From positions 4,011,501 to 4,075,500 of the forward strand of contig JAXRKN010000041.1 in the NCBI GenBank assembly GCA_038502055.1: 64,000 nt of DNA. Direction: 5' to 3'. The notes under the pieces are model-generated. The model was not told the DNA's origin. It did not search any database and saw only the letters and a list, made by a program, of their open reading frames with translations. Made by a program: the position numbers and the translations under genes. Shown piece by piece: positions 12,681 to 25,275 of this stretch. The number at the start of each line of letters is the position of its first letter. The first letter of the stretch is position 1. This stretch comes from Tanytarsus gracilentus. Lineage: Eukaryota > Arthropoda > Insecta > Diptera > Chironomidae.

Positions 12681-15679
12681 CTTATCAAATTCGCAACATC
12701 GAATTCGTATTTTACGATCAAAATACAATCACGTTATTCATTTTAAAAAATTAGCCAGAAAAATGGCAATATTAGTTTGTAAGTTTGATATCATTTCTCT
12801 TCCGTAAATATGTTTAATTAATATTCTTCCTTTAAATGCTTTATTCGTACATAAACACGATATTCAATTATACACACAAAAATTGTTTTGAGAAATTTAA
12901 TAATTACATCACAGAGAACTATAAAACTGCCAAAAAATCGAATGCAAAAATGAACCATGCTAAAACGTGAATCACATTCTCTATATTTTTGCCCTGATTT
13001 TTGCTTCTAAGAATCGTCTTCACACCAAAAATCTCATTATCACATTAAAGAGTTCACATTCAATCCTTTTCTTCATCCGGATTCCCTGAGTGTGATAAGC
13101 CGATTTATTTGGTCAAATAGATCAGACTCCATTGAGAGTCGAGAAAGTCATTATCCGAGATGAGATCATTAGCAGTACAAAAGTAATGCTCACAATAGCA
13201 AAAAAAAGTAATCTGTTGCTTCTTGAACCTTTTTTTCAACAAACAATAGTTCAATATCGATTTACTCTCATCCGACTTTTTTTTTGGGATAATTTTCAGC
13301 CCCTAAAATTACTCAATTTCCAAAAATACGTAAAAATTGACTTCTTTTATGTCGCGTTAAATCAATTTTTTTTGGGGTGAAATTTTTTTATTGCGTTTGC
13401 GAGGCAGGAAATGAGTGATAAATTTATGGCAACAACGTCATACGATTCACATAAACTGATGATTACTCAATAAATAGCATCGATGAGTGTGTTTCGAGGG
13501 ATGTTTTCATATATTTTGATGTGTGAGCTGTCAAACAATTAGATAAATTACGGTGATGCTCATTATTATTGTAAAAAGAGCAACGAAAAAAAATGCATAA
13601 AATCCGCACATCGAAATAAATCTTAAAGAAATTTATAAGGGGTTGCTCGACACTTATGGTGGAAGGGCGTTATCTGGACGTTTGCAGACGCCACAATGTC
13701 ATCAATCAAGTGCTTAATGTTCGAAAAGCCCAACACGAAAATTTATCTGCAAACTCTCTTTTAGACTATAAGACACTCGCCATCATTGTGCAAAATTCGC
13801 ATCCGCTATTTTTATGCGAGAAAAAAAATTGTAACAAATTACAGTTCGGTACAAAATTTATGGGATTTTTGCGCAATGAAGTGCCTCAAACGGCCGAAGG
13901 ATGTTGATGGTGAGTGTTATGCTGGTGATAGGGTTAACGTTTGATATTGGATGCTGCATATAAATATATATAAACCGAGCGAAAAGCCATTTTTGTAAAT
14001 AAATAATTTTCTCATTCCACGCTCGAGTGAATTCAAAATGCCCAAAATTTATTGTGCGAAATTTTCATTACACAATAAGTGAGGTTTGGTGGAAATATTT
14101 GCATTTACTGAAGGTAAATTCGGGATTTGATTAAAAATTAAATTTAATAATTTTTGCAGATTTAAAATCAATTTTTCTTTTAAATTTGAATTCTTTTCTC
14201 TCCCTTTGACAATCTTTAAAAATTCAATCGTGAGAAACTCGCAAAAACTTTTAAAGGGTTGCAAAAAATATTTTTTATTTTCTTAACTAAACACGCAAAC
14301 AAAAGAACTTTCAATTTATTGAATTAGAAGAGAAATATTGGCAGCAAAAATATAAATTTAACCCATTCGCATTGTCAATTTCTTCTAAATAGATGATTTA
14401 TTGTGTTGCTCACTCTCCCATGTAGCGAATAATTTTTCTTACCTGCGAAGATGCGCTCCGTTATGCAACTGTTGAACTCCATATGTAACCTTCCTCTCCT
14501 CTAACGGATTTAGGACTTTTGTCTTCTTTTGTCAAAAGAAAAGGAAATTCTGTTGATTCATAAGGGGTTAAAATTTCTCATGATCCGCAACGAATTTGGA
14601 TTAATTTCCTCAAATAAATTTCATGGTGATATTCGAATGATAACTGACAGGGTGCTTAGTGATGGGTAAGAGAGTGGAAAGAATTAAGAAAGATGACATT
14701 TGGTCTTAGAGTTAATTCTGAGAGATAATTTTGAGATTTTACAATTTTTAATGCTGTTAATTTTAAAAATATAAAACAGTCAAAATTGCATTTAAATGTC
14801 TTGTCGCGTCACAAATTGCGAAAAGTAAACCTCTTAAAAACTAAAAAGTATTAAATTACTCATCTCTCTCCGGACTGAGTGTCTGATGACGATTTCTCGG
14901 ATTCTGTCCAAAAAGGGTTAAGTAACTTCAATTCATGTGTCACGTCAGTCACTCTCTCTCTCTCTCTCTCTCCTCACAACAACGAATTATTATTAATGGA
15001 AAAATTCATTACGAAACACAATGATGATGATGTTGAATAAAAAAATAATATTAAATAGAATAGAGCACATGAGAGAAAATAAAAAGTTTGAACCTGGGAG
15101 AAGGGGAAGAGCTGTAAATATAGAGAGCACAGAGGATGAAGGTACGCGAAATGATACACGACCTTTTTGCCCCTTCATGTGATACCTTTACACACATATT
15201 AGGCTTACTACTCTTTTTTTATATTTCAGGTAGCAGCAATTGAAAATTAATTTCACTGTAAAATTATTTCACTCGATGCTTTTGAATTGAGTGGAATGGT
15301 TTTGTAAGGCTTTGAAGAGTTTTATATAGTTGACGATGTGGCGATAAAATCGCTGATAATCTCGAGTGGAATTAGTGTTAAAAAAAATTGCTCATTTAAT
15401 GGAGTTGATGATGATTGTTGATATCACAGTTGGATTAGTTCACAATTAAGGACGAGTGTCAAGTGAGTGCTTGAAAGTTTATTAATAAAAAAATCGAGAT
15501 AACCTAAAGTGAATTTTAAAAAGTTTTCGTGAAATTTAAATGAAAAAATTTAAATATCATCAAGCCGTTAAATTTGAAAAGTGCAAAAATTCCAAAAAAC
15601 ACAAAATTTTCTTTTCTCTGACCAAAACCTTAAAAAAATTTCGAATTTCCCTTGAGATGAAAATTCAAAACATTTTTTA
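12681..15679. other. Intergenic region downstream of the H2A variant
   Basis: AT-rich sequence holding the H2A-variant 3' UTR and then no supported gene. Open frames are under about 85 codons and lack recognisable motifs. A (CT)n microsatellite lies at 14952-14972. Confidence 0.5.
14952..14972. repeat. (CT)n microsatellite
   Basis: Uninterrupted CT dinucleotide run of about 10 units in noncoding sequence. Confidence 0.9.
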
Positions 15680-15871
15680 GCGTAACCCACACAAGGTGTG
15701 GTAACGCTTATATGCTCGTGATTCCGTCTGTCTGTCTGTTCCAGTGAGATCTCGGCCCCTGGACCAGCTAGAGACTTCGGGTTTTCGCCAGATGATAGGT
15801 CTTGGGGTCTATATTAGCCCATTTTAGGAATTTTTTGGGTCATGACCACAGGTCGTGCCATGGACCGCCAT

Positions 15872-15955
15872 AATGTCCATTTTTCATACAAATTTTATCT
15901 TATATGGCTTCATGGGTATCGTTGAACTCGGGATTGGACCAGAAATCGATTTGCA
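15872..15955. repeat. Repeat segment shared with the 57.8-58.8 kb satellite
   Basis: From AATGTCC through TTTTTCATACAAATTTT and TGGCTTCATGGGTATCGTTG to ATTGGACCAG and AATCGATT, the sequence matches 57843-57925 almost base for base. Only this single copy is present here. Confidence 0.85.
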
Positions 15956-15962
15956 TGGATCT

Positions 15963-16345
15963 GAAAATGGAACACTGTGGAAATGGAACATTGTGGAAAA
16001 TGAAACACAGTGGAAAGTGGAACACAGTAGAAAATGGAACACAGGGGAAAATGAAACATGGTGGAAAATGGAACACTGTGGAAAATGAAACACAGTGGAA
16101 AGTGGAATACAGTGGAAAATGGAACATAGTGGAAAATGGAACACTGTGGAAAATGAAACATGGTGGAAAATGGAACATGATGGAAAATGGAACACAATGG
16201 AAAATGGAACACAATGGAAAATGGAACATGGTGGAAAATGAAACACAATGGGAAATGTAACAATTGAGCCAAATAGAAATAATGATACACATTGGAAAAC
16301 AAAACATAATGGAAAACAGTGGAAAATGGAACATAGTGGCAAATA
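15963..16345. repeat. 17-bp minisatellite, about 20 copies
   Basis: Head-to-tail variants of GTGGAAAATGGAACACA, with A/G changes (GAAACA or GGAACA; AAAATG or AAAGTG) and decay towards the right after about 16260. The period is not a multiple of three and the unit lacks stops, so long ORFs appear in all frames on both strands; these are artefacts, not genes. Confidence 0.92.
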
Positions 16346-18064
16346 ACTTTCCCAAAAAAAAATATTTCCTTATGCTTCCCTTTCAGCTTTCCAAAAAATA
16401 TTTTCCATTAGGCTTCTCTTTTGGCTTCTTAATAGGACTTAACCATGTTACATTTTCAATACTGATCTGTTACAAGTGGGTTACGCGGCAACACCCACGT
16501 GTGGGTTTTGAAACATTTTTTTTTCTTTCTATTGCCCAAACCACTCTCAACACACACAGCAATATGCTAATTTTATTTCATATCATAAATTTTAATGTTT
16601 ACATAACGATGTAGAAAATGTATGCCCTCTTCGGCATGTGTACATAAAAAAGAAAAATGTTTAAGGAACGAACAATGGCCGCAAACGTCCGCAAATAAAT
16701 AAACATGAAAATTTCCTCTCCCCAACGTGCCCACAACATATTCCAATATATACATTTTTAATGTGAAACATGTTATGCTTGTAATGCCGAATGATGGCTT
16801 TTATTTTTCCTTTCACTAAATGGAATTCTTTTACGTCCTCTGGAGAGAGACTTTGAGAGGAGGATCGGGAAAAATTTTGTGTATTTAAGATAAAAATTTG
16901 AGAAGTAGAAAAAAACGTTGAAATTCAATTTTATTTAGAAAAATTTATTCAGTTTTTGAAAATTATTTTCAAAAGTTTTATAAATTTTTAACTTAAAAAT
17001 AAGAAAATCTTCATCAAATTTGATATTGATTGAAGTTCAACGCAACAAAAATCGTACATCACAATTAAAATTTTTTTACGAAATTTTTTAAATCGAATAA
17101 ATTTTTTCTAAATTAAATTAAATGCTGCGAAGCATAAAATCAAACACATATTGAACTCTCTCTCTCTCTAAAATATCCCGTTTTGTGGCCAAGAAAATTT
17201 TATGGGACGGATGGAAAGTTTCCGACATTGTCATAAAAAATATTCTTTCTCAATATTTCAACAATAAAGTTTTATTGGCATAAATTTTCATATGAAGGAA
17301 GTCTCGGAGGAAGTTCAGTCCATTTAAGTCTTTGCGAGATGACAAAAGTCACTGAACTGTGAAATTTAAAAAGGAGTCACTTTTGATTTAAACATCAGGC
17401 ATGTGATATGCATGTCAGGAGAGTAAACAACATCAAAACAAGAACGAAATATTTTCTCTATGTCGCTTCTAAAATGCCTCGAGAAATTCTTATTCCACGC
17501 TGTGTGAATCGCGCGTGTAACTAACCTATCTCCACAAAATGTTTCTCTATCAACAACACCCGCAAAATGCGTTTTAATCTTTCGCAGACAGCGAGAGTTG
17601 TCAACAATGCTTTCGGGTGTATTTTGCGTAAAAAAAAATTGTGTCTAATTTTAGAGTTTGAAATAAAATTTAAAAATTCAAGTTATAATCCCTTGGATGG
17701 TCTTCTAGTTTTATTCTTGGGTAATTAAATATCAATTAATTTTATCCTTTCCTCAACAACTTAAACTTTTTCATCAAATTGTGTACAAAATTATTTTAGG
17801 ATGTGATTCAGAAGCTAAAATTCAATGAAGCAATCTACATACTCGTATAAATTTATCCTAGATAATTTCTAGAGTGTAAAATTTGAATTTAAATTATGCA
17901 TCAACGAACGTAATTATTCATGTCAACCCATATTAGTGTTTCTGTTAAAAATATATAAAGTTGCATGTTAAATCTGAGGATATGAGGAGAAATGTGACGA
18001 AAATCAAATAATTTCTTTCAAATTAGTGAATAAAATAAAAAAAACCGTTAAAATTTTTTTTTGC

Positions 18065-18178
18065 ATTTTTTAAGAACACCAAAGAAGAAACGGGCGCGTC
18101 CATCCTGGTAACTCCAGAGTGCTACCTCTTTGTCATCTATCTATCTATCTATCTATTTTTTAAGAACACCAAAGAAGA
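18065..18178. mobile_element. 66-bp retro-insert with (ATCT)n tail and 24-bp target duplication
   Basis: A 24-bp direct repeat (18065-18088 and 18155-18178, beginning ATTTTTTAAG and ending AAAGAAGA) flanks a 66-bp insert. The insert starts with a GC-rich part (GGGCGCGTCCATCC) and ends in five ATCT units. A long exact duplication and a simple-repeat 3' tail are typical of target-primed reverse transcription by LINE-type machinery, so this is probably a very short SINE or a 5'-truncated non-LTR element tail. No protein is encoded. Confidence 0.75.
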
Positions 18179-18715
18179 TTCAAACAACATCATTATCATA
18201 TGCTTTTACAAATTTATTCCACACTATTGGGCGTAATTCTGCATCGTTAACGAAATTGCAAATTTATCATATTCTAACTAGTTGCACACACACATGAGGA
18301 ATGGTTGAATGAATTTGTCGTTGAATTGAAAAAGTTCCATTTATTACAAATTCATTGGAAAAGCGCATTCCGCCCTCACAATTGCTTCTCCCTTTTCTTA
18401 ACTGTTGAAATATTTTATTCATAGTCGAATTCTTTTTTTCTATTCCAAATGTTGCCATGCAACTACTTCGATTTCTTGAAATGTCACCGCATGAATTTTT
18501 CATGTCCAAAGCATTTCTTTTTTTTTCGTTTTCAAATTTTTAATATAATATGTTGTTACCATGCGTCCTACCCCATACCACATATATGAAAAAATTGCAC
18601 ACATGCTGCTCAGTTGATAAGCGACCGATGTCAACTCGTTAAAGACTTTTCATGGATTGTTGAAGGTTGTTGTGAGGAGAAGAACTCAGCGGTATTAAAA
18701 TGTCACGAGAAATAG

Positions 18716-18817
18716 CTAGGAATGGAAGTTAAATAGTTTTCGAGCGATTGAAATTTAAATTTCGGAACGTAAAATTTAAAATAAATAAAATTTTAAATTT
18801 TCAAGTTTCCACCCCTA
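18716..18817. mobile_element. MITE-like inverted-repeat element, CTAGGRRTGGAA termini
   Basis: The left end CTAGGAATGGAAGTT pairs with the right end AAGTTTCCACCCCTAG, whose reverse complement is CTAGGGGTGGAAACTT. The roughly 100-bp AT-rich interior is partly self-complementary. Same family type as the elements at 1132, 10565, 25169 and 53880. Confidence 0.55.
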
Positions 18818-21800
18818 GACATCCAAAATTACTTTCTTTTCTATATGTCGTGCACAATTCTAAGAAAAGCAAATCAATACTTATTGAGCGAAGAAGATGA
18901 GAAAAAAAAATTGAGTATTCAGCTTACATTTTTTGGTTTTGGTGGCAACATGTGTGTGCATGCCATCCATTTTCATATATTAATCGACCAAAGAATATTT
19001 TCCCTCTCCTCCAATAATAACAACCGTAATACCTTTTTATATCATCATAATAAATGAATTTATTTGCAATACTTTTTTCTCTTGTTTGTAGATTTTTTCC
19101 ATTGAGCATGAAATTCACCATTTCGTTGTCCTTTCACTCACCCTCATACCATTTTTTTTCTGCTATCCCTCGCACACTTTCGACCCTCTATGTGAGCAGT
19201 TTCACATGTGTAAAAGTAAAGCACGTCCGTATGTATGTTGTTGTTGCTGTTGGTCCTCGAGTGAGAGTGGGCGAGGGTGAGTTTCACAATACAGTGTGCT
19301 ACATAATAGAAAAAGAAGCGAGGGGTGGAGTGTGGAATGGAAAAATAGCCAGGCGTCATCAACCCTCATTTGGAATTCTTTCAATGTTTGGATAGTTACA
19401 ATGTAAAATGCCTGAAATTTTTGTCCATAAAATTCTAATGTATTTTTCTTCTCTCAACCGTTGTTTCATCGTGCTAAAACGACATTCCATGTTGTGCTGT
19501 GCTGAGGGATTGCGAAAAAGTTGTTGAAAAGGAGGAAAATTCCATTTAAGAAATGAAAATTTAAAGAGCACAATGACCGTCAGCATAAAAAATTATTGTG
19601 AATATGTGCAGTCGCTGGAAAGTCTTGCCACTTAAATAAAGTTTTTACTAAATTTTGAATAAAATAAATAAATTAAATTAATTTGAACTAAAAGTCAATT
19701 TATATTTAATTTTCTTAAGTTTTAAAAAAATTGTTATTGTTTTCAACAAAAGATTCAAGGTCCGAATCCTAAAATATTTGCTTTAAAATATAAATTCGAC
19801 GAGTAACATCTAGAATAATTTTTTGCCTCCCATCCAAAAAAATGTTCAAGTTAACCAAATATGCGAGGGAGAAGTTTTAGGACATTGGAAATGCCATGAT
19901 TCGATGAATTTGCATAATTTTCTTCGTTGTCTCTAAAGACTTAACTAAAAAACTTTTTCCATCCGGAAGATTTTCACCATGGCAACAAAACTTTTTTCTT
20001 CTATTTTGATAGTTTTTGAGGAATTACAAGAAAAGATCTCGAGGTCATTTCCATACATGAGGCAATTTAGTTGAATACATTTTAATGATGGTAATGCGCA
20101 CATAAAATCATCGCTATGGCAATCAATCTAATGGGGAGGTTTGCTCGTTCGGTCATAAGATTTATTTCCGCTGCCGTCTTTTTTTGCATAATAAACTCGA
20201 ACGTTGGAAAATTTTGTTGATGGAAATTTGAATAGAAAATTGGTTATTTCTGCCGATTCATGAGGTTTTTTATTCTTCTTATTTTTTTCTTCAGCTATTC
20301 ATCCGATAACAAAAGCAACATCATCATAAAGATGCTCAGTTCAGACTTTCGGATTCTATTGAACACAGACAATATTTTTGAGTAAATTCAAGGGAGTGAA
20401 ACTAGTAAATTAATCGTTATAAATTCACAATAAAAAATTACGAGATTTCTTAAGCTTAAATTCTTAAAACTTTTTTGAAATTTTAAAATTCTCCGCCTTT
20501 GCATTCACGAACTAAAAATTGATGTAAAACGAGAAGAAAAATAAACAACAAACAACGGCAGCCCGGCAAGGAAATGAAGGCATGGACGTGAAGGAGCCAG
20601 AAACATTTCACTATGTGTGTACACATGCGGAGATGTGCTGCCGTTGTCATGGGACAATAGCGAGAGAGAATTTTGTAACATGATAAGAAGAATTTTCTTA
20701 CATTATTTTCGGGAATTTTTATACAGTGAGTTGGAAAAATATGACATGCATATCGTGTGTCACTTACACAAGGAACTGTCTCAACAAATAGCAATCCATA
20801 ACTCGGCTGTAAAATTTGAGGAAAGTAAAAATTGTGTAATATTTCATTTTTGAGGTTGTTCAACCACAATGGATGAAATCTGGCATTTTTGGACATATTT
20901 CACCGAAAATCGTCTGCTGGCGATGTGGAAACTTTTACTGAGGGGGTGAATCGAAATGGAAAAATCTCATTTTCGTGATTAATTTCCCTTCAGCGTCCTC
21001 AAAAAAAATTGTCAATTTTCTTCCCCAAAAAAACATCATCATTCGATATCCCCACAACCACATCAAGCGTCCACAATCGAATCACTCCAATCAATCTAGT
21101 TTTCTCCCTCTCGCTATCGGAAGAATTTTTATTGTGCCAACTCATCAATTTAATCCGCGGTCATAAATCAAAGTTTGATAGTTTACTTTTTGTTCGAAAT
21201 TTTCTCTAATGGCCACGACGAAGGAAATGGATGAGAAATCGAAATGATAACAAAATGAATTTGCTGAGGGTAATTTTAGATGCGATGGAGGTTTTCATAT
21301 TTTGAATGTAAAAATTTAGAACTAGGAAAATTATAGAAAAATCCAAGAAGGTTCGAATCCTTAAATTTGAAATGAAGAATGAATTCGGTAAACTTGAGTT
21401 TAATATTTTTTTTTTCTTACTTCTCAGCATGACTTCACCCGGACATTTAGCCTCGATCAATTTATTTTTCTCTCATTTCCGCCTGCGGTAAATTGACATC
21501 GATTTCGATAAAAGTTGACAACACCCAAAATCACTCTTAATCCTCTCTCGATATTGACTCAACATGCTCAGTTTGGAAATCCGATCGTTAACCAGGAGTC
21601 GAGTGTAAAGGTGTCACGAATGGGTTATTTATATCTTTTACCAACACTGAAAATAAAATAGGAAAGAAATAAATTGAAAAAGTCGAAATACGTGCGAGTG
21701 TGTTTAAAATCGACCACAGAGCAAATATTTTCGACATTCTGATCAAATAAGCAAACACAACACATGCATGGTGTTTTCGATTTAAATTCGAATGGATAAA

Positions 21801-23245
21801 AAGGTCGAGGAAGAATTTTCTTATTGAGAAATTGATTTATTGAGATTAAAGGCAATTTAAGGAGGTTGAATGTAAGGGGTTTAGGTCAATTTCAATTCTA
21901 AAGAGATTTATGCCTTAAGTTGAATCAAAATTAAGGTTTTAAACTCTAATTTTTTTCCACAATTAAATTCAGGAAATAATCCAACCAAACCCATTATTAA
22001 CCTCCTCTTTTTGCTCTCACCCAGCTTAAGGTCGAATTTTAATTTCTAATCGATGAACTTTTTTGAAAATCAATCCTTTTTTGCTTCAATGTCAGAGATC
22101 ACAATGGAAAATTAACTTCCCTCTTTGTCCTCTCGCAAAAATCCTAAAACTTTACAAAAGGTCGCATTTTAAAATCTCTCTCGACATTTTCGTTGTAGGA
22201 TTAGATATCGATTTATAGAATTTTTGTGTGCGTTATACATCGCACTTAAATAAACCATGACAAGTCATTTTAAAATCAGCTTTTTGTTTCCTCTCTCTTT
22301 GGTCGACGGTGAGTGAAGTTCATGTATTGCTCATCTGTAGAAAAAAAACTGTATCAGCATGAAAGGACATAAATAAATTTTAAAGTAATAAAAAATAAAA
22401 CATTGAAAGGGTTCAATAGAAATTTATTGATTAATGTCAGAGAGTGTCATAAAAAATAGAAGACTGTCGTTCCCATCGAAATTGTGAAATTCATCCCCAT
22501 AGGTTGTGCAAAAAAGAGAAGTTCAAAAGGGTGTTTTATTTATTATTTCTGTGTTGCATCAACTTTATTTAGAAAATTTAAAAAAAAGGTCGAGAGTGAA
22601 AATTTTTCGGACGTTTTCTGCTTCAGTAAATTTAAAACTTTAATTTTTCGGTTGATCATGGGAATAAATTGCGAGGTGAATCATGTGCGAAAAGATTTCT
22701 TGGATTTCCATGAAATTTAATAAATTATTTTCGAAAGTGTAAAAATTGATTTAAATTTTAAATTAACTTATCCAGTTTCAAAATAAAAATGTAAAATTTT
22801 AAAAAAACTCAAAGCTTGAGGTTCGAATCTAGCCAAATGATGGCATACATCTAAGTGAGATTTTTTCGCACAAACTTTTTTCACATGTCCCAAATTAATT
22901 TTTTTAAAACCCTTCGCTACTTTAAAACATTGAAAAATTGCACCTCATTAGGAACAGAAAAACAGAGAGAATGAAATGAAAATCATTGACGGTGCATTAA
23001 CAGCAATGCATCACTCGCACACACCAAACAAAACGGTCGGTCGTAACTCTTTCGCACATTTATCTGGGGTGAACATAAAAAACTGAAATTTCACTTTTAT
23101 CTCGCATCCATTTGAGACTTTATGTCCAATTTGTTTCAATTTACTTCGCCGGACCCTTTCCGATCCTCGTTATCGCATTTTCATTTATAAGAAAATTGGG
23201 TAAAAAGTATCAACTTACATATTTTTACAAGTTTTTTCACTTCCT

Positions 23246-23490
23246 CTAAAGGATGAAATAGCTTAAAAATATCATTTTGCGAATTGGGGTTGAAAATGTT
23301 ACCCAAGAGAAAACTCGTGGTCTTTCGTTTAATTTCTCCAAATTCACAGCCATAAATTCTACCAAGGGATCTTCGAACGGTTGGATATCAGCGTATATAA
23401 TGGTCACTGCCGCAGTTAATGCTCGGGTCGATGTAATTTTGTCTTCCTCCTTACTACCATTAGTTTCGCCATAACCTCCGAAGGGACAAT
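23246..23490 (-). other. Unrecognised coding-like stretch, possible exon or gene fragment
   Basis: On the minus strand one frame stays open from before 23490 to a TAG at 23246-23248. It reads like real protein: GYGETNGSKEEDKITSTRAL, then AAVTIIYADIQPFEDPLVEF and MAVNLEKLNERPRVFSWVTF. A pyrimidine tract followed by TTCGGAG (near 23479) could be a splice acceptor, and TTGG|GTAAC (near 23300) a donor, so it may be an internal exon of about 175 bp. Base composition is less AT-rich than the flanks. I do not recognise the family and found no neighbouring exon. It could also be a remnant of a transposon or a processed gene. The plus strand is open over the same stretch (65 codons), which is most likely the shadow. 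Confidence 0.35.
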
Positions 23491-25168
23491 GTGGAATGAT
23501 GAGAAAAACATAATAAAGAGTAATGCTGTATATTATGCAAAAAAGAGATTTTCGTATGCTTTGGACATTTTACTTTTTTTGCTTAGCTTGGCAGCATTTT
23601 GTTATCTAAAGATTTGATGATATTGAGGGTATATAAAAATTTTAGAACACAATGGAAAGTGGAACATGTGTAATTTTTGCTTTCAAATTGATTAAAAATT
23701 AAATTATATTAGTTTCATTTTCAACAAGACATTTAAAAATAAAACGAAAAATGAAACGCGATATTTAAAAATTAATTCTAACATTACATTGGTCAAATGA
23801 CATTGTGAATAAATTTTTTCTCGAACTCTAAAATAAGCGCGCATAAAAAAGAAAAATAAAAAGCCATTTCAATTCGTAAATGCTCTTTGGATCCTCTTGA
23901 TGTTCTTTTATTACGTCTTTGGCCGGGCTCTTGCACATGAAGAGACAAAAAAACCGAAGAAAATTGTATATAAAATAGCTCGTTAAAATGGTCTGTAGAG
24001 CGAGCAGCAAAAAGGACTCTTCATATGTGCATGTGTATGTGAGCTCTCAATGCTACCCCGTAAGCATAATAAAATAAACTAACCGACCTCTCTCCATCTC
24101 TCTTATGTCCGCCCTCAGTGCTTCCACAACTCAACCACCCACCTCAATTTGAGGACATCCGAAAAGGTGTGAGAGGAAGAGATGTGATAAAGGCTATATG
24201 TAGATGCTATCTTCCACTCTCCTTTCCTCCTTTTTATCCGAAAAGTGTCTCTCACTCTCCTTCGGTGTGCTCACACCGAGATAAGAACTGAAAGTTTGTG
24301 TATAAAATGCGGGCAAAGGGAAAGAGTGAATTTAATCGGGAAAAATTGTATTAGCAAATGGATTTTGCCTCAACTTTTATGGGTTCCGAGATGTGGCTTC
24401 TCTTCTCCTTTTTTTACTTCGGGGTTGTCATTTTTTCTTATTACTCGCCTTTGGTATCCATTTAAGAGGAAATTTAGAGGATAAGAGTTTTTAAAGAAAT
24501 TGAATATTTATGACCAAGTCATGTATGCCAGCAAGAGATGTCGAGAATTTTTTAGTTCACATCCAAAATTTTTGCACAAATAAAATTCAAAAAGGTTTTT
24601 AAGTCCTAATTATTATAAAAATACCAAGATGAATTTCTGAATTAAAGTTTAAAAATCAAAATTTGAAGGTTCGAATCCTAAATATTAAATAAATATGTTT
24701 GTTGGAAAACATTTTCTTTTTAATTTTTGACCAATCAATTTAAAGTTTTTGATTAATTTACGTTTTGTTTATTAAAACCAAATAATTAAATTTTTTAATG
24801 TTCTTCCAGTTACCTCTTTGAGTTCCTCTAAAAAATAATCAAATTCATACCAAGATTCGTTTTTGAAATTTATTTCACAATTGATAGAAACTTTAAATTG
24901 ACAAACTCTTGCACTCTCTTTTGTTACACACTAAACGGAATAAAATTATTCTGTTGCGGTGAGAAGCATTTATTGCTTAATTAAACGATAATGTTCAATC
25001 TGTTCACATGTGCAGTGGTTGAAAACTAATTGACTTAAAATTATCTCCAACTAGTCGAGATGAAGTTTAGACTCAATCGATTGACGGAACTTTAATGAAT
25101 AATTTTACACATGGAAAATTTTCGCTTGTGTCATTGTTGAAAAATTCAAGTTTTGTGATTATTGCTGT

Positions 25169-25275
25169 CAAGGAGTGGAAACTAAAAAATATATTAAAAT
25201 TATTAATTATTAAATTCTAAATTTTTAAACGGAAAAATTAAAATTAAACTTAAAACTTAAATCGTCTACACCTTG
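25169..25275. mobile_element. MITE-like inverted-repeat element, CAAGGWGTRGAM termini
   Basis: The left end CAAGGAGTGGAAAC is matched by the right end GTCTACACCTTG (reverse complement CAAGGTGTAGAC). The 107-bp interior is AT-only and partly palindromic. It is a diverged member of the AAGGGGTGGAAA family. Confidence 0.45.

Larger units (their letters stand above)
15680..16486. mobile_element. Non-autonomous element with GCGTAACCCAC inverted ends carrying a minisatellite
   Basis: The segment starts GCGTAACCCAC and ends GTGGGTTACGC, a perfect 11-bp terminal inverted repeat. Beside each end is a hairpin-forming sequence: CCACAC..GTGTGG at the left, and ACCCACGTGTGGGT just beyond the right end at 16493. 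Inside are a (TCTG)n stretch, a moderately GC-rich block (15740-15870), about 90 bp shared with the satellite at 57.85 kb, and then a 17-bp minisatellite. No target-site duplication is clear, so the exact ends are uncertain. It may be a non-autonomous relative of the Helitron-type element at the right of the window (inference). Confidence 0.6.

Noticed and set aside
15855..16355. Several overlapping ORFs of 77-152 codons on both strands
   Set aside because: They are produced by the 17-bp minisatellite, whose unit has no stops in most frames; the peptides are merely the repeat read in shifting frames.
20483..20896. 137-codon minus-strand ORF
   Set aside because: Composition is Phe/Leu/Cys-rich as expected for random AT-rich DNA, no domain or splice context is visible, and a 78-codon ORF overlaps it on the other strand.
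21350..24678. tRNA genes suggested by GGTTCGAATCC words
   Set aside because: None has an acceptor stem, an A-box at the right distance or a cloverleaf; they fit dispersed repeat remnants better.
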